Below, one piece after another: positions 25,405 to 33,394 of a DNA stretch of 64,000 bases; position 1 is the stretch's first letter, and the number at the start of each line of letters is the position of its first letter. Source of the stretch: Pseudomonas fluorescens (GTDB lineage: Bacteria; Pseudomonadota; Gammaproteobacteria; Pseudomonadales; Pseudomonadaceae). The position numbers and the translations under genes are program-made. Location: contig NZ_KZ478012.1 in the NCBI RefSeq assembly GCF_002837185.1, positions 1 to 64,000 of the forward strand, in the 5' to 3' direction. The notes below the pieces were generated by a model, which saw only the letters and a program-made list of their open reading frames with translations, had not been told where the DNA came from and did not search any database.

Positions 25405-26004
25405 ATGGATATTGATCCACATGTGTTACCTGGCTGCTCCCTCGAAAACATTCAGGTGGTCGAGCTGCTTGGCGGCGATGAGGCTGAGCTGCAAGAATTT
25501 TTTGAACAGGCGCCGGATTATTTCATCGCGGTGAATGGTGAACCGGCTACCCCGACCGAAGCGCGGGACGAATTGCGCGGCCAATTACCCGCAGGTTGGC
25601 ATTGCAGCCGCATGTACTGGCTGGGCTACCGCGATGCGCAGGATCAACTGGTCGCTGTGGTGAATATCGCTGCGGATTTGCTTGCCGCCGGGGTATGGCA
25701 TATCGGCTTGCTGCTGGTGCATACGCGCTGGCACGGCAGCGGGCTGGCGCAGCGCTTGCACACGGACCTTGAGGCATGGGCGGCGGCGAAGGGCGCCCGG
25801 TGGCTGCGGTTGACGGTGGTGGTGGGCAATACCAGGGCCGAGCGCTTTTGGCCCAGGCTTGGGTATGTACAGGTGCGAACCCGAGAGGGCATCGCGATGG
25901 GGCGTCAGGTGAACAGGGTCTCTATCCAGATCAAGCCACTCGGCAACGGGACCATTGACGGCCACCTGGCGCGGGTTGAGCGGGACCGACCCAGCACTCC
26001 GTAG
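25405..26004 (+). CDS. GNAT family N-acetyltransferase
   Basis: A 199-residue GNAT protein. The acetyl-CoA region is the LLLVHTRWHGSGLAQRLHTD block near residues 103-122, in place of the usual R/QxxGxG/A loop, followed by WLRLTVVVGNTRAERFWPRL and a GY motif (LGYVQVRTREG), the typical GNAT end. The start at 25405 has GAAGGGATTGAAA upstream, just 12 bases after the FKBP remnant. Substrate unknown. It lies inside the segment bounded by the two FKBP copies. Opposed by the ArsR gene. Confidence 0.83.
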   Translation: MDIDPHVLPGCSLENIQVVELLGGDEAELQEFFEQAPDYFIAVNGEPATPTEARDELRGQLPAGWHCSRMYWLGYRDAQDQLVAVVNIAADLLAAGVWHIGLLLVHTRWHGSGLAQRLHTDLEAWAAAKGARWLRLTVVVGNTRAERFWPRLGYVQVRTREGIAMGRQVNRVSIQIKPLGNGTIDGHLARVERDRPSTP

Positions 26005-26016
26005 CCTGTACCGGTC

Positions 26017-26742
26017 TCATGAGGGCGCGGCGCCTGATTTCTCCTCAACCTTGATTCCAAATCTGCCGTACAGCTCCTTTCGCCCCTTGGGCGTCAATGC
26101 CAACGCCCGACTATCGAGGTCCTGGATAACCCATTTGCGGCTGGTAACGGCCTGCAGAACAGCGGCCCCCAAGGCGCCGGCGAGGTGAGGGCGGCGCATG
26201 CTCCAATCCAGGCATGAGCAAGCGAAACGACGTCGCTGTGCCCTTACGGTTTCTATCTCGATACCGAGCCCTGTCATCCCTTTTTCGCCCTCCACGGTGA
26301 GCTGATACGTACCGTCGCCAGCATCCGGCAGGGTCAACCAGCCTGAGTCGATGAAATAGTCGTGCAGTTGTACCGCCAGGGATCCTGCCATGTGGTCATA
26401 GCAGGTCCGCGCCAACTGCAATCGATGGGGGGTCGTCGAAACAAACCGGGTCTGCGCGTTTCGGCTGATCACCATGAGGGCTTCAATAGCTCGGGCCACG
26501 TGCGCGTCTGCCAGGCTGAAGTAGCGGTGCCTGCCCTGCGTGTGCAGCTTGACCAAACCGTCCTCTTTAAGCCTTGCCAAGTGTGCGCTCGCCGTGGATG
26601 CACTGATGTCGGCGATGACGGCCATTTCGGTACTGGTACGGGCGTGACCGTCCATCAACGAGCAAAGCATTTTTGTCCTTGCGGGTTCCGCAATGGCGCC
26701 TGCGACACGAGAAATGGCGGTGTCATTGCTTTGGGAATCCAT
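26017..26742 (-). CDS. ArsR-type winged-helix regulator
   Basis: A 241-residue protein with an N-terminal ArsR winged helix (ISRVAGAIAEPARTKMLCSL, then STEMAVIADISASTASAHLA and LKEDGLVKLHTQGRHRYFSL) and a 140-residue C-terminal domain with Cys residues in RRRFACSCLDWSMRRPHLAG. The classical metal-site Cys pair of ArsR helix 3 is absent. AGGAACGAAAT precedes the ATG. It is divergent from the P450 gene across 73 bases, so it most likely represses that gene and itself. The trigger is unknown; an organic compound handled by the P450 is the simplest guess. Confidence 0.85.
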   Translation of the reverse strand: MDSQSNDTAISRVAGAIAEPARTKMLCSLMDGHARTSTEMAVIADISASTASAHLARLKEDGLVKLHTQGRHRYFSLADAHVARAIEALMVISRNAQTRFVSTTPHRLQLARTCYDHMAGSLAVQLHDYFIDSGWLTLPDAGDGTYQLTVEGEKGMTGLGIEIETVRAQRRRFACSCLDWSMRRPHLAGALGAAVLQAVTSRKWVIQDLDSRALALTPKGRKELYGRFGIKVEEKSGAAPS

Positions 26743-26815
26743 ATTTCGTTCCTGAGCGAATTGTCGGTGTGACGATTGTTCGATAGTAGCCGTTCTTTGT
26801 GAAAAGGACCGCCAA

Positions 26816-27994
26816 ATGACGCCGTTTGAAGCCGCTACCCATATCGACCCCTACGGTTATTACGCACGCATCAGACATCAAAGGGGCCTGTCATTTGATG
26901 CCAATCTTGGGTTATGGGTTGCCAGTGGCGCCTGCGTTATCGAGGCCATTCTGGAACATCCCGACTGCCTTGTACGTCCATTGCACGAGCCGATTCCAGC
27001 GGCCATTGCACAAGGCGCCGCAGGCGATATTTTCGGTCGTTTGATGCGCATGAACGAGGGGACGCAACACCAGTGCCCCCGGAGGGTCATCGAACCCACC
27101 CTGGCCTTGATGGGCACGGAAAACATCGCAGACATTGTGGCGCAGGGTGTTGAGACACTTGATGTCTCGGGCGATAACCCGAATGAGTGGATGTTCAGGT
27201 TACCGGTGTCGGTCATGGCGACCTTGATAGGCTTCACATCCAGCCAGCTACAAGAAGTCGCGCAACTGACACGGGATTTTGTCGCCTGTCTTTCGCCGTT
27301 AAGTGACGAGGCTCAACTCAGTAGGGCCCATTGCGGGGCGGCTCGGCTGAACCAGATGGTCGGGGAGCTATTGAGTCACGACGATAAGGGTAGCGGCGTA
27401 TTGGGCCGTCTTTATCGCGATTACGAAGCCTCAGCCTGGAAAGACGATGACGCGTTGGTAGCGAATATGATCGGACTGTTTTCACAGACCTGCGAAGCCA
27501 CCGCTGGGCTGATCGGCAACACCCTCATAGCGCTCCAGCGTAATCCTGACCTGTTCGAAGACATGCAGGCCACACCGACGCTCGTCGCTGAGTGGGTGGC
27601 AGAGGTAGCCCGCTACGATTCACCGGTACAAAATACTCGGCGGTTTGTTGCCAAGCGATGCACGATTGATGGCAGCGTTTTAGAGGCGGGCGATGCCATT
27701 TTATTATTGCTCGCCGCTGCCAACCGAGACCCCTGCGCCAACCCGGACCCCGACAGCTTCTTGCTCAAGCGAACGCAACGACGAACCTTCAGCTTTGGCT
27801 CGGGAAGACATCAATGTCCAGGCCAGCAATTAGCATTGGCTATTGCTTCAGAGGTGGTTTTCGCGTTTTTGCAGCGACAGCCAGCCTCATCTGCTGGTGC
27901 TTATCGGTGGAGTTATTTGCCTTCCCTTAATGGCCGTATCCCGCAGTTCTGCCGCGATGGGGAGATTCAAGATAGCAGGCAGGCTCATGAGTGA
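26816..27994 (+). CDS. Cytochrome P450 with altered I-helix
   Basis: A 392-residue soluble P450. The heme ligand is Cys334 in FSFGSGRHQCPGQQLA, and the K-helix ExxR is in WVAEVARYDSPVQNTRRF. The I-helix reads GLFSQTCEATAGLIGN: in place of the normal (A/G)-G-x-(D/E)-T stretch it has Q224-T225-C226-E227-A228-T229, so the position of the oxygen-activating Thr is Ala, with a Thr one step later. This may mean a substrate-assisted or peroxide-driven reaction. A possible start site is ATG 26816 after AAAGGACCGCCAA. No ferredoxin gene is adjacent. The ArsR gene is divergent. The substrate is unknown. Confidence 0.9.
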   Translation: MTPFEAATHIDPYGYYARIRHQRGLSFDANLGLWVASGACVIEAILEHPDCLVRPLHEPIPAAIAQGAAGDIFGRLMRMNEGTQHQCPRRVIEPTLALMGTENIADIVAQGVETLDVSGDNPNEWMFRLPVSVMATLIGFTSSQLQEVAQLTRDFVACLSPLSDEAQLSRAHCGAARLNQMVGELLSHDDKGSGVLGRLYRDYEASAWKDDDALVANMIGLFSQTCEATAGLIGNTLIALQRNPDLFEDMQATPTLVAEWVAEVARYDSPVQNTRRFVAKRCTIDGSVLEAGDAILLLLAAANRDPCANPDPDSFLLKRTQRRTFSFGSGRHQCPGQQLALAIASEVVFAFLQRQPASSAGAYRWSYLPSLNGRIPQFCRDGEIQDSRQAHE

Positions 27995-28032
27995 AAGCAC
28001 GACACCTGGCTTATAGGTAGGGCTTGCCTGGG

Positions 28033-28102
28033 AATGCGGTGCATCAGGCAATGAGTTCGTAGCTGATGCACCGTCTTCGGGGGCAAGCCCCCTCCCACAT
28101 TT
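28033..28102. repeat. REP-containing direct repeat, copy 1
   Basis: About 70 bases, GAATGCGGTGCATCAGGCAA through AGCTGATGCACCGTCTTCGG to CAAGCCCCCTCCCACAT, repeated nearly exactly at 29104-29173. The right half is the REP arm. The two copies flank the FKBP and DUF1851 genes. Confidence 0.9.
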
Positions 28103-28243
28103 GGTTTTGCATCAGCGCGGCAGCATGTATTCCAGCGAACCACCATCACGCTGGCCATTTCCACCAGATGACTGTTCCTACGCTTGCCAAACCCCGCCGA
28201 TTCTGGGAAAACCCCAGCCTTTCACGCTTTCAATGAGACTCCC

Positions 28244-28588
28244 ATGAGCAACGACGAACTGCAGGTCACCGACATCCGCCTGGGCGCCGGCAAAACCGTG
28301 GTCAAGGGCGCGCTGATCACCACTCAATACACCGGCACCCTGGAAGATGGCACGGTGTTCGATTCGTCATGGCAGCGCGGCAAGCCATTCCAGTGTGTGA
28401 TCGGCACCGGCCGCGTGATCAAGGGCTGGGACCAGGGATTGATGGGCATGCAGGTTGGCGGTGTGCGCACGTTGTATGTACCGGCGCACCTGGCCTATGG
28501 CGAGCGCTCGATGGGCGCGCATATCAAGCCCAACAGCAGTCTGTGTTTCGAAATTGAATTGCTGGAAGTGCTGACGCGCGATGATTGA
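28244..28588 (+). CDS. FKBP-type peptidyl-prolyl cis-trans isomerase
   Basis: A 114-residue one-domain FKBP. It starts MSNDELQVTDIRLGAGKTVV, then the family blocks QYTGTLEDGTVFDSSWQRGK, FQCVIGTGRVIKGWDQGLMG and PAHLAYGERSMG, ending FEIELLEVLTRDD. The pattern (Y, F, D, W, I, Y residues lining the pocket) is complete, so it should be active as a cytoplasmic prolyl isomerase. The ATG at 28244 is preferred to an earlier one because homologues start here, though the site (ATGAGACTCCC) is weak. A truncated copy is at 25262-25393. The DUF1851 gene follows by 24 bases. Confidence 0.92.
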   Translation: MSNDELQVTDIRLGAGKTVVKGALITTQYTGTLEDGTVFDSSWQRGKPFQCVIGTGRVIKGWDQGLMGMQVGGVRTLYVPAHLAYGERSMGAHIKPNSSLCFEIELLEVLTRDD

Positions 28589-28612
28589 AATGTTGATTTG
28601 CGAGGAAGCGGC

Positions 28613-29050
28613 ATGGACGTGATTCAAGCAATACGCGAAAGCTGGGGGTGGGTTGGCATCGACCCCATTGAAGTTGTGGGCTTTACCGGGTTTGGCAATT
28701 TGATGATCAAGGACGGGCAGGCGCGTTATTGGCGGTTATGTCCGGAGACTCTCTCTTGCGAAATGATTGCGCAGACACGTGAAGCACTCGATGAAATTTC
28801 CAAGGACCAGGCGTTTCTGCGCGGCTGGTATTTGCAACCGATGGCAGAACAGGCCGAGAAGATGCTGGGCCCGTTGGCGCCGGGCGAAGTTTATCATTTC
28901 GTGATTTCACCGGTATTGGGGGGAGAATACGACATGAGCAATGTGCGTTGTATCAATCATGTCGAGCAAATTCGGTTTTGCGGTGATTTGGCACTGCAGA
29001 TCAGGGATTTGCCAGACGGCGCCACAGTACGGCTCAGGGTGGTTGATTGA
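28613..29050 (+). CDS. DUF1851 protein (T6SS Tdi1-type immunity-like)
   Basis: A 145-residue protein whose C-terminal half has the DUF1851 pattern: LGPLAPGEVYHFVISPVLGG followed by NVRCINHVEQIRF. The N-terminal part has FTGFGNLMIKDGQARYWRLC. In Agrobacterium the Tdi1 protein of this family neutralises the T6SS DNase effector Tde1. Here there is no adjacent DNase-like effector, and the partner is an FKBP gene, so it may be an orphan immunity gene or a protein with another role. GAGGAAGCGGC precedes the ATG at 28613. Family call from memory of the pattern; the role is inferred. Confidence 0.72.
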   Translation: MDVIQAIRESWGWVGIDPIEVVGFTGFGNLMIKDGQARYWRLCPETLSCEMIAQTREALDEISKDQAFLRGWYLQPMAEQAEKMLGPLAPGEVYHFVISPVLGGEYDMSNVRCINHVEQIRFCGDLALQIRDLPDGATVRLRVVD

Positions 29051-29103
29051 GGGGCTCCATCACCGTGGATTTACAATCGGTCCGTGTACGCGGCCTGCAT
29101 TGC

Positions 29104-29173
29104 GAATGCGGTGTATCAGGCAATGAGTTCGCAGCTGACGCACCGTCTTTGGGAGCAAGCCCCCTCCCACATG
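29104..29173. repeat. REP-containing direct repeat, copy 2
   Basis: Second copy of the 70-base repeat at 28033-28102 (GAATGCGGTGTATCAGGCAA to GCAAGCCCCCTCCCACAT), with about five substitutions. It lies at the downstream side of the DUF1851 gene and before the mgtA leader. Confidence 0.9.
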
Positions 29174-29346
29174 TGTTCGCCGGTGTGGTTGAGGAGGGCG
29201 TTCCTGAACCCATCCTGAAGAAATTTCTTATTCCCCATTCAGGCACTTTCCTACGGTTTACTCTGCCAACATCGCGGCGTAAGCTTCGCGCGTTTTCATC
29301 AATAGCGGAGACCCTCAGTGGGTACTTGTTCGAGTGACAGTCGTCG

Positions 29347-29628
29347 GCCGGTTTCGGTAACCGGCACATACTTGGCAAGGTAACGCGCATGTTTCAGATG
29401 CCGTTATCTCGCCACAAAAGCGAGAAGCGGCATCCCGGCAGTGGCCAGTCCTGGCGTCTGCCTGATCCTCTCTCATCGACGCTGACCAGCACCTGAGTTG
29501 ACTCGGGAGGCTACGGACGCGCCTGTCTTTTACGGCGGGCGGGCCAGGTTCGGCTGTGCCTGTTTGATGGGTGCAGCGCGGATGGGCAGTGCCTGCACGA
29601 CGGGGTTTCCTCGCGCAGGAGTTACACC
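29347..29628 (+). promoter_or_regulatory. Structured leader of the mgtA-mgtC operon
   Basis: The 280 bases before mgtA contain two clear RNA hairpins. The first is GCCGGTT (29347-29353) with AACCGGC (29359-29365), 7 bp perfect with a 5-base loop. The second is nested: ATGCCG (29398-29403) with CGGCAT (29428-29433), enclosing TCTCGC (29407-29412) with GCGAGA (29420-29425). The second lies within a 35-codon open frame with its own ribosome-binding site. No classic terminator U-tract is visible, so control may be translational or Rho-dependent. Mg2+ transporter leaders in enterobacteria use a short ORF and alternative stems in this way; whether this one does is inferred. Confidence 0.6.
29389..29496 (+). 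CDS. Putative mgtA leader peptide, 35 residues
   Basis: A small open frame, ATG 29389 to TGA 29496, with AAGGT eight bases before the start. It begins MFQMPLSRHKSEKR and ends with LPDPLSSTLTST. It has four Pro residues (5, 16, 25, 27), and the PDP triplet recalls the EPDP run of enterobacterial MgtL, which makes ribosomes drop off at low Mg2+. The hairpin at 29398-29433 covers codons 4-15. There is no other gene-like property. It is not an annotated family that I know of. Confidence 0.45.
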   Translation: MFQMPLSRHKSEKRHPGSGQSWRLPDPLSSTLTST

Positions 29629-32334
29629 ATGAACCTCACGCTGCTTAAAGAGTTCTTCGCCGGCTTCCTGCGGACCCGGCATATCGCCCGGCATTTCCGC
29701 CGCCTGGCGATGCTGGACACCGTGACCGACGCCAGTGTCAGCCGCGAAGTGCCGCCCAGCCTGGCGCACACCCTGGTGGCTGCGGCCAACGCCAGTGCCG
29801 TGCAACTGCTGGGCAGGCTGGGCAGCCACGCCGAGGGTCTGAACACCCAGGAGGCCGACGCGCTGCGCGGGCAATACGGGCTCAATGAGGTCGAGCACGA
29901 GCAGCCGCTGCCTTGGTGGGTGCACCTGTGGCACTGCTATAAAAACCCGTTCAATCTGCTGCTCACCTTGCTGGCGGTGATCTCCTGGCTGACCGAGGAC
30001 ATGAAGGCGGCCACGGTGATTTTCTCCATGGTGGTGCTGTCGACTCTGTTGCGCTTCTGGCAGGAGGCCAAGTCGAACAAGGCCGCCGATGCGTTGAAGG
30101 CGATGGTCAGCAATACGGCCACGGTGCTGCGCCGGGACGCGGCCAAGCGCCTTGAACTGCCGATCAGGCAATTGGTGCCGGGCGATCTGATCGTGTTGTC
30201 GGCCGGCGACATGATTCCCGCCGATTGCCGCGTACTCAGTGCCAAGGACCTGTTCGTCAGCCAGGCGGCGATGACCGGTGAATCCATGCCGGTGGAGAAG
30301 TTCGCCCAGCAGCAGGATGCCCATACCCGCAACCCGCTCGACCTGGAAAACATCCTGTTCATGGGCACCAATGTGGTGTCCGGCGCCGCCACAGCGGTGA
30401 TTCTTGCCACGGGCAACGCCACCTACTTCGGTGCGTTGGCGCAACGCGTCACGGCAACCGACCGCGCCACTACCTCGTTCCAGCATGGGGTCAACAAGGT
30501 CAGCTGGCTGCTGATCCGCTTCATGTTCGTGATGGCACCGCTGGTGTTGTTTATCAATGGATTCACCAAGGGTGACTGGACCGAAGCGTTACTGTTCGCG
30601 CTGTCGATTGCCGTGGGCCTTACCCCCGAAATGCTGCCGATGATCGTTACCTCGACGTTGGCCAAGGGCGCGGTGTTCCTGTCGCGCAAGAAGGTCATCG
30701 TCAAGCGCCTGGACGCGATCCAGAACTTCGGCGCCATGGATGTGTTGTGCACCGACAAGACCGGCACGCTCACCCAGGACAGGATTTTCCTGGCGCGCCA
30801 CGTGGATGTGTGGGGCCGGGAGTCTGACGACGTGCTGGAAATGGCCTACCTCAACAGCTATTACCAGACCGGATTGAAAAACCTGCTGGATGTGGCCGTG
30901 CTCGAGCATGTCGAGATCCATCGTGAATTGAAAGTCGGTACCGCGTTTGAGAAGGTTGACGAGATTCCATTCGATTTCAACCGTCGTCGCATGTCGGTGG
31001 TGGTGGCTGAGCAGGGCCAGCCGCACCTGTTGATCTGCAAGGGCGCGGTGGAAGAGATTTTGTCGGTGTGCACCAGCGTGCGCCATGGCGACGTCAATGA
31101 AGCACTGACGCCAGAGCTGCTGGCGCGCATTCGCCAGGTCACCGCGGCCTTCAACGAAGAAGGCCTACGCGTGGTGGCCGTCGCGGCGCAGCCGATGCCG
31201 GCCGGGCGTGACACCTACACTCTGGCGGATGAAAACAACCTGACGCTGATCGGCTATGTGGCGTTTCTCGACCCGCCCAAGGAAAGCACCGCGCCCGCCC
31301 TCAAGGCTTTGAAGGCGCATGGCGTGGCGGTGAAAGTGCTGACCGGCGACAACGAACTGGTCACAGCGAAGATCTGCCGTGAAGTGGGCCTGGAGCAACA
31401 AGGGCTGCTGATGGGCAACGATATCGAAGACATGACCGATGCCGAGCTGGCGCAGGCGGTGGAAACCACCAACGTATTCGCCAGGCTCACGCCCAGCCAC
31501 AAGGAACGCATCGTGCGTCTGCTCAAGGCCAACGGGCATGTGGTGGGTTTCATGGGTGACGGCATCAACGACGCGCCGGCGCTGCGTACCGCGGATATCG
31601 GCATTTCGGTGGACAGCGCGGTGGACATCGCCAAGGAGGCCGCCGACATCATCCTGCTGGAAAAGAGCCTGATGGTCCTGGAAGAGGGCGTGCTGGAAGG
31701 TCGCCGCACCTTCGCCAACATGCTCAAGTACATCAAGATGACCGCCAGTTCCAACTTCGGCAATGTGTTCTCGGTGCTGGTGGCCAGTGCGTTTATTCCG
31801 TTCCTGCCGATGCTGCCGATGCACCTGCTGGTGCAGAACCTGCTGTATGACATCTCGCAGATCGCGATTCCATTCGACAATGTCGACGAAGACATGCTCG
31901 CCAAGCCACAACGCTGGCAGCCGGCGGATGTGGGCCGCTTCATGCTGTTCTTCGGGCCGATCAGCTCGATCTTTGACATCACCACGTTCGCACTCATGTG
32001 GTATGTGTTCGATGCCAACACCCCGGACCACCAGACCCTGTTCCAGTCGGGCTGGTTCGTGGTGGGGTTGCTCACCCAGACGTTGATCGTGCACATGATC
32101 CGCACCCCGAAAATCCCGTTCCTGCAAAGCCGTGCGGCGATGCCACTGATGGTGATGACGGGCGTGATCATGGCCGTCGGGATCTTTCTGCCGATGGGGC
32201 CACTGGCGCATTACTTCAAACTGCAGGCGCTGCCGTCGCTGTACTTTGTGTTCCTGCCCGTGATTCTGCTGGCGTACATGGCACTGACCCAGGCGGTGAA
32301 GGGCTACTACATCCGCAAATTTGGCTGGCAGTAA
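29629..32334 (+). CDS. mgtA: Magnesium-translocating P-type ATPase
   Basis: A 901-residue P3B-type ATPase that imports Mg2+ across the inner membrane. Landmarks: actuator TGES (MTGESMPVEKF), the PEMLPMIVTSTLAKGAV helix with the conserved Pro, phosphorylation site Asp376 in DVLCTDKTGTLTQD, the KGAVEEIL nucleotide site, VLTGDNELVTAKICREVGL, and GDGINDAPALR. Ten membrane segments are expected. An N-terminal cytoplasmic tail precedes helix 1. Strong site AGGAGTTACACC at the ATG. The upstream structured leader with its small ORF suggests Mg2+-dependent control, and MgtC follows by 39 bases, forming the usual low-Mg2+ pair. Confidence 0.96.
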   Translation: MNLTLLKEFFAGFLRTRHIARHFRRLAMLDTVTDASVSREVPPSLAHTLVAAANASAVQLLGRLGSHAEGLNTQEADALRGQYGLNEVEHEQPLPWWVHLWHCYKNPFNLLLTLLAVISWLTEDMKAATVIFSMVVLSTLLRFWQEAKSNKAADALKAMVSNTATVLRRDAAKRLELPIRQLVPGDLIVLSAGDMIPADCRVLSAKDLFVSQAAMTGESMPVEKFAQQQDAHTRNPLDLENILFMGTNVVSGAATAVILATGNATYFGALAQRVTATDRATTSFQHGVNKVSWLLIRFMFVMAPLVLFINGFTKGDWTEALLFALSIAVGLTPEMLPMIVTSTLAKGAVFLSRKKVIVKRLDAIQNFGAMDVLCTDKTGTLTQDRIFLARHVDVWGRESDDVLEMAYLNSYYQTGLKNLLDVAVLEHVEIHRELKVGTAFEKVDEIPFDFNRRRMSVVVAEQGQPHLLICKGAVEEILSVCTSVRHGDVNEALTPELLARIRQVTAAFNEEGLRVVAVAAQPMPAGRDTYTLADENNLTLIGYVAFLDPPKESTAPALKALKAHGVAVKVLTGDNELVTAKICREVGLEQQGLLMGNDIEDMTDAELAQAVETTNVFARLTPSHKERIVRLLKANGHVVGFMGDGINDAPALRTADIGISVDSAVDIAKEAADIILLEKSLMVLEEGVLEGRRTFANMLKYIKMTASSNFGNVFSVLVASAFIPFLPMLPMHLLVQNLLYDISQIAIPFDNVDEDMLAKPQRWQPADVGRFMLFFGPISSIFDITTFALMWYVFDANTPDHQTLFQSGWFVVGLLTQTLIVHMIRTPKIPFLQSRAAMPLMVMTGVIMAVGIFLPMGPLAHYFKLQALPSLYFVFLPVILLAYMALTQAVKGYYIRKFGWQ

Positions 32335-32373
32335 CAGGGTTTCAGTTGCCGCAGCAGTCATGGAGATTTTTTT

Positions 32374-33090
32374 ATGCAGGCCATCAACAACATCAACCTC
32401 GACTCCCTGGTCGACACCGTTGTCAGCCTCACCGCCGCGTTTATTCTCGGCGGTCTGATCGGCTTCGAACGCCAATATCGCCAACGCACCGCCGGTTTGC
32501 GTACTAACGTGCTGGTGGCGGTCGGCGCGGCGATTTTTGTCGACATGGCCAATCGGCTGGGCGGTGCCGAAGGCGCGGTGCGCGTGGTCGCGTACGTGGT
32601 GTCGGGTATCGGTTTTCTGGGGGCCGGTGTGATCATGCGCGAGGAGGGCAATGTGCGCGGGCTCAACACGGCCGCGACCCTGTGGGCATCGGCTGCAGTC
32701 GGCGCCTGTGCGGGGGCCGACCTGATCCTGGAGGCATTGCTGGGAACGCTGTTCGTCCTGGCGGCCAATACGTTGCTGCGCCCGATCGTCAATAACATCA
32801 ACCGTCAGCCGTTGGACGTAGTCTCGGCCGAGGTGACCAACATTCTGTATGTCATCGCACGGCGTAGCCAGCAACAGGCGGTCATGGTGTTACTGGAGGC
32901 TGAGTTGGCGCGATGCAACTACCCGGCCAGCGATGTGGATGTACGACCCTTCGGCAGCGAAGAAGTCGAAATCGAGGCCACCCTCGCCGCGACGTCGGTC
33001 GACGGTGACGAGTTGGACGCGTTGGTGGCGCGTATTTCCACCTCCAGCCTGGTGGTGCAGGCATTCTGGAGCCCCAGTACCACCGACTGA
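32374..33090 (+). CDS. mgtC: MgtC family protein
   Basis: A 238-residue inner-membrane protein: four or five N-terminal helices with the MgtC/SapB block LGGLIGFERQYRQRTAGLRT, SGIGFLGAGVIMREEGNVRG LNTA in direct succession, and a C-terminal ACT-like soluble domain (about residues 150-235). In pathogens MgtC inhibits the F1Fo ATP synthase and adapts cells to low Mg2+. GGAGATTTTTTT lies before the ATG. It is co-transcribed with mgtA. The long C-terminal domain is the form typical of virulence-associated MgtC proteins, though the strain's lifestyle is unknown. Confidence 0.92.
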   Translation: MQAINNINLDSLVDTVVSLTAAFILGGLIGFERQYRQRTAGLRTNVLVAVGAAIFVDMANRLGGAEGAVRVVAYVVSGIGFLGAGVIMREEGNVRGLNTAATLWASAAVGACAGADLILEALLGTLFVLAANTLLRPIVNNINRQPLDVVSAEVTNILYVIARRSQQQAVMVLLEAELARCNYPASDVDVRPFGSEEVEIEATLAATSVDGDELDALVARISTSSLVVQAFWSPSTTD

Positions 33091-33394
33091 TCCGTGTGCA
33101 TGAACGGCCCTGCGAGCCAGCATCGACTAGGCTTTTCGTGAGGAAAAATCCTACAAGTAGTCAGGACTATCCCTTCAATCAAAACGTCATTGCATTGTTA
33201 AGGTTGGGCGCTTACAGCTGGTCGCTCGTTGGGGTCCAGCCGTGATTGCTCGTGATGTTTCAATGGAAGGGACCAGGCTACGAGTGGTTATCGTCCTGAG
33301 GAGGGTGCAGTACCGTTTGTCGGAACTGTCATTTCTCACAGGTACCTCGGTCCCATTTGATATGTAAGGGTACTGTGACCGCCTAGGGGTGAGT
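33091..33394. other. Intergenic region before the two-component genes
   Basis: Just over 300 bases without a gene. I see no strong hairpin. The segment AATCCTACAAGTAG at 33147-33160 resembles AAGTCCTACATGAAG at 37675-37689, which precedes the pseudo-receiver gene; TCCTACA could be a shared binding site for the response regulator, but that is weak. Confidence 0.4.

Noticed and set aside
29347..29628. M-box (ykoK) magnesium riboswitch
   Set aside because: I could not match the conserved M-box core; the hairpins instead fit a leader ORF.
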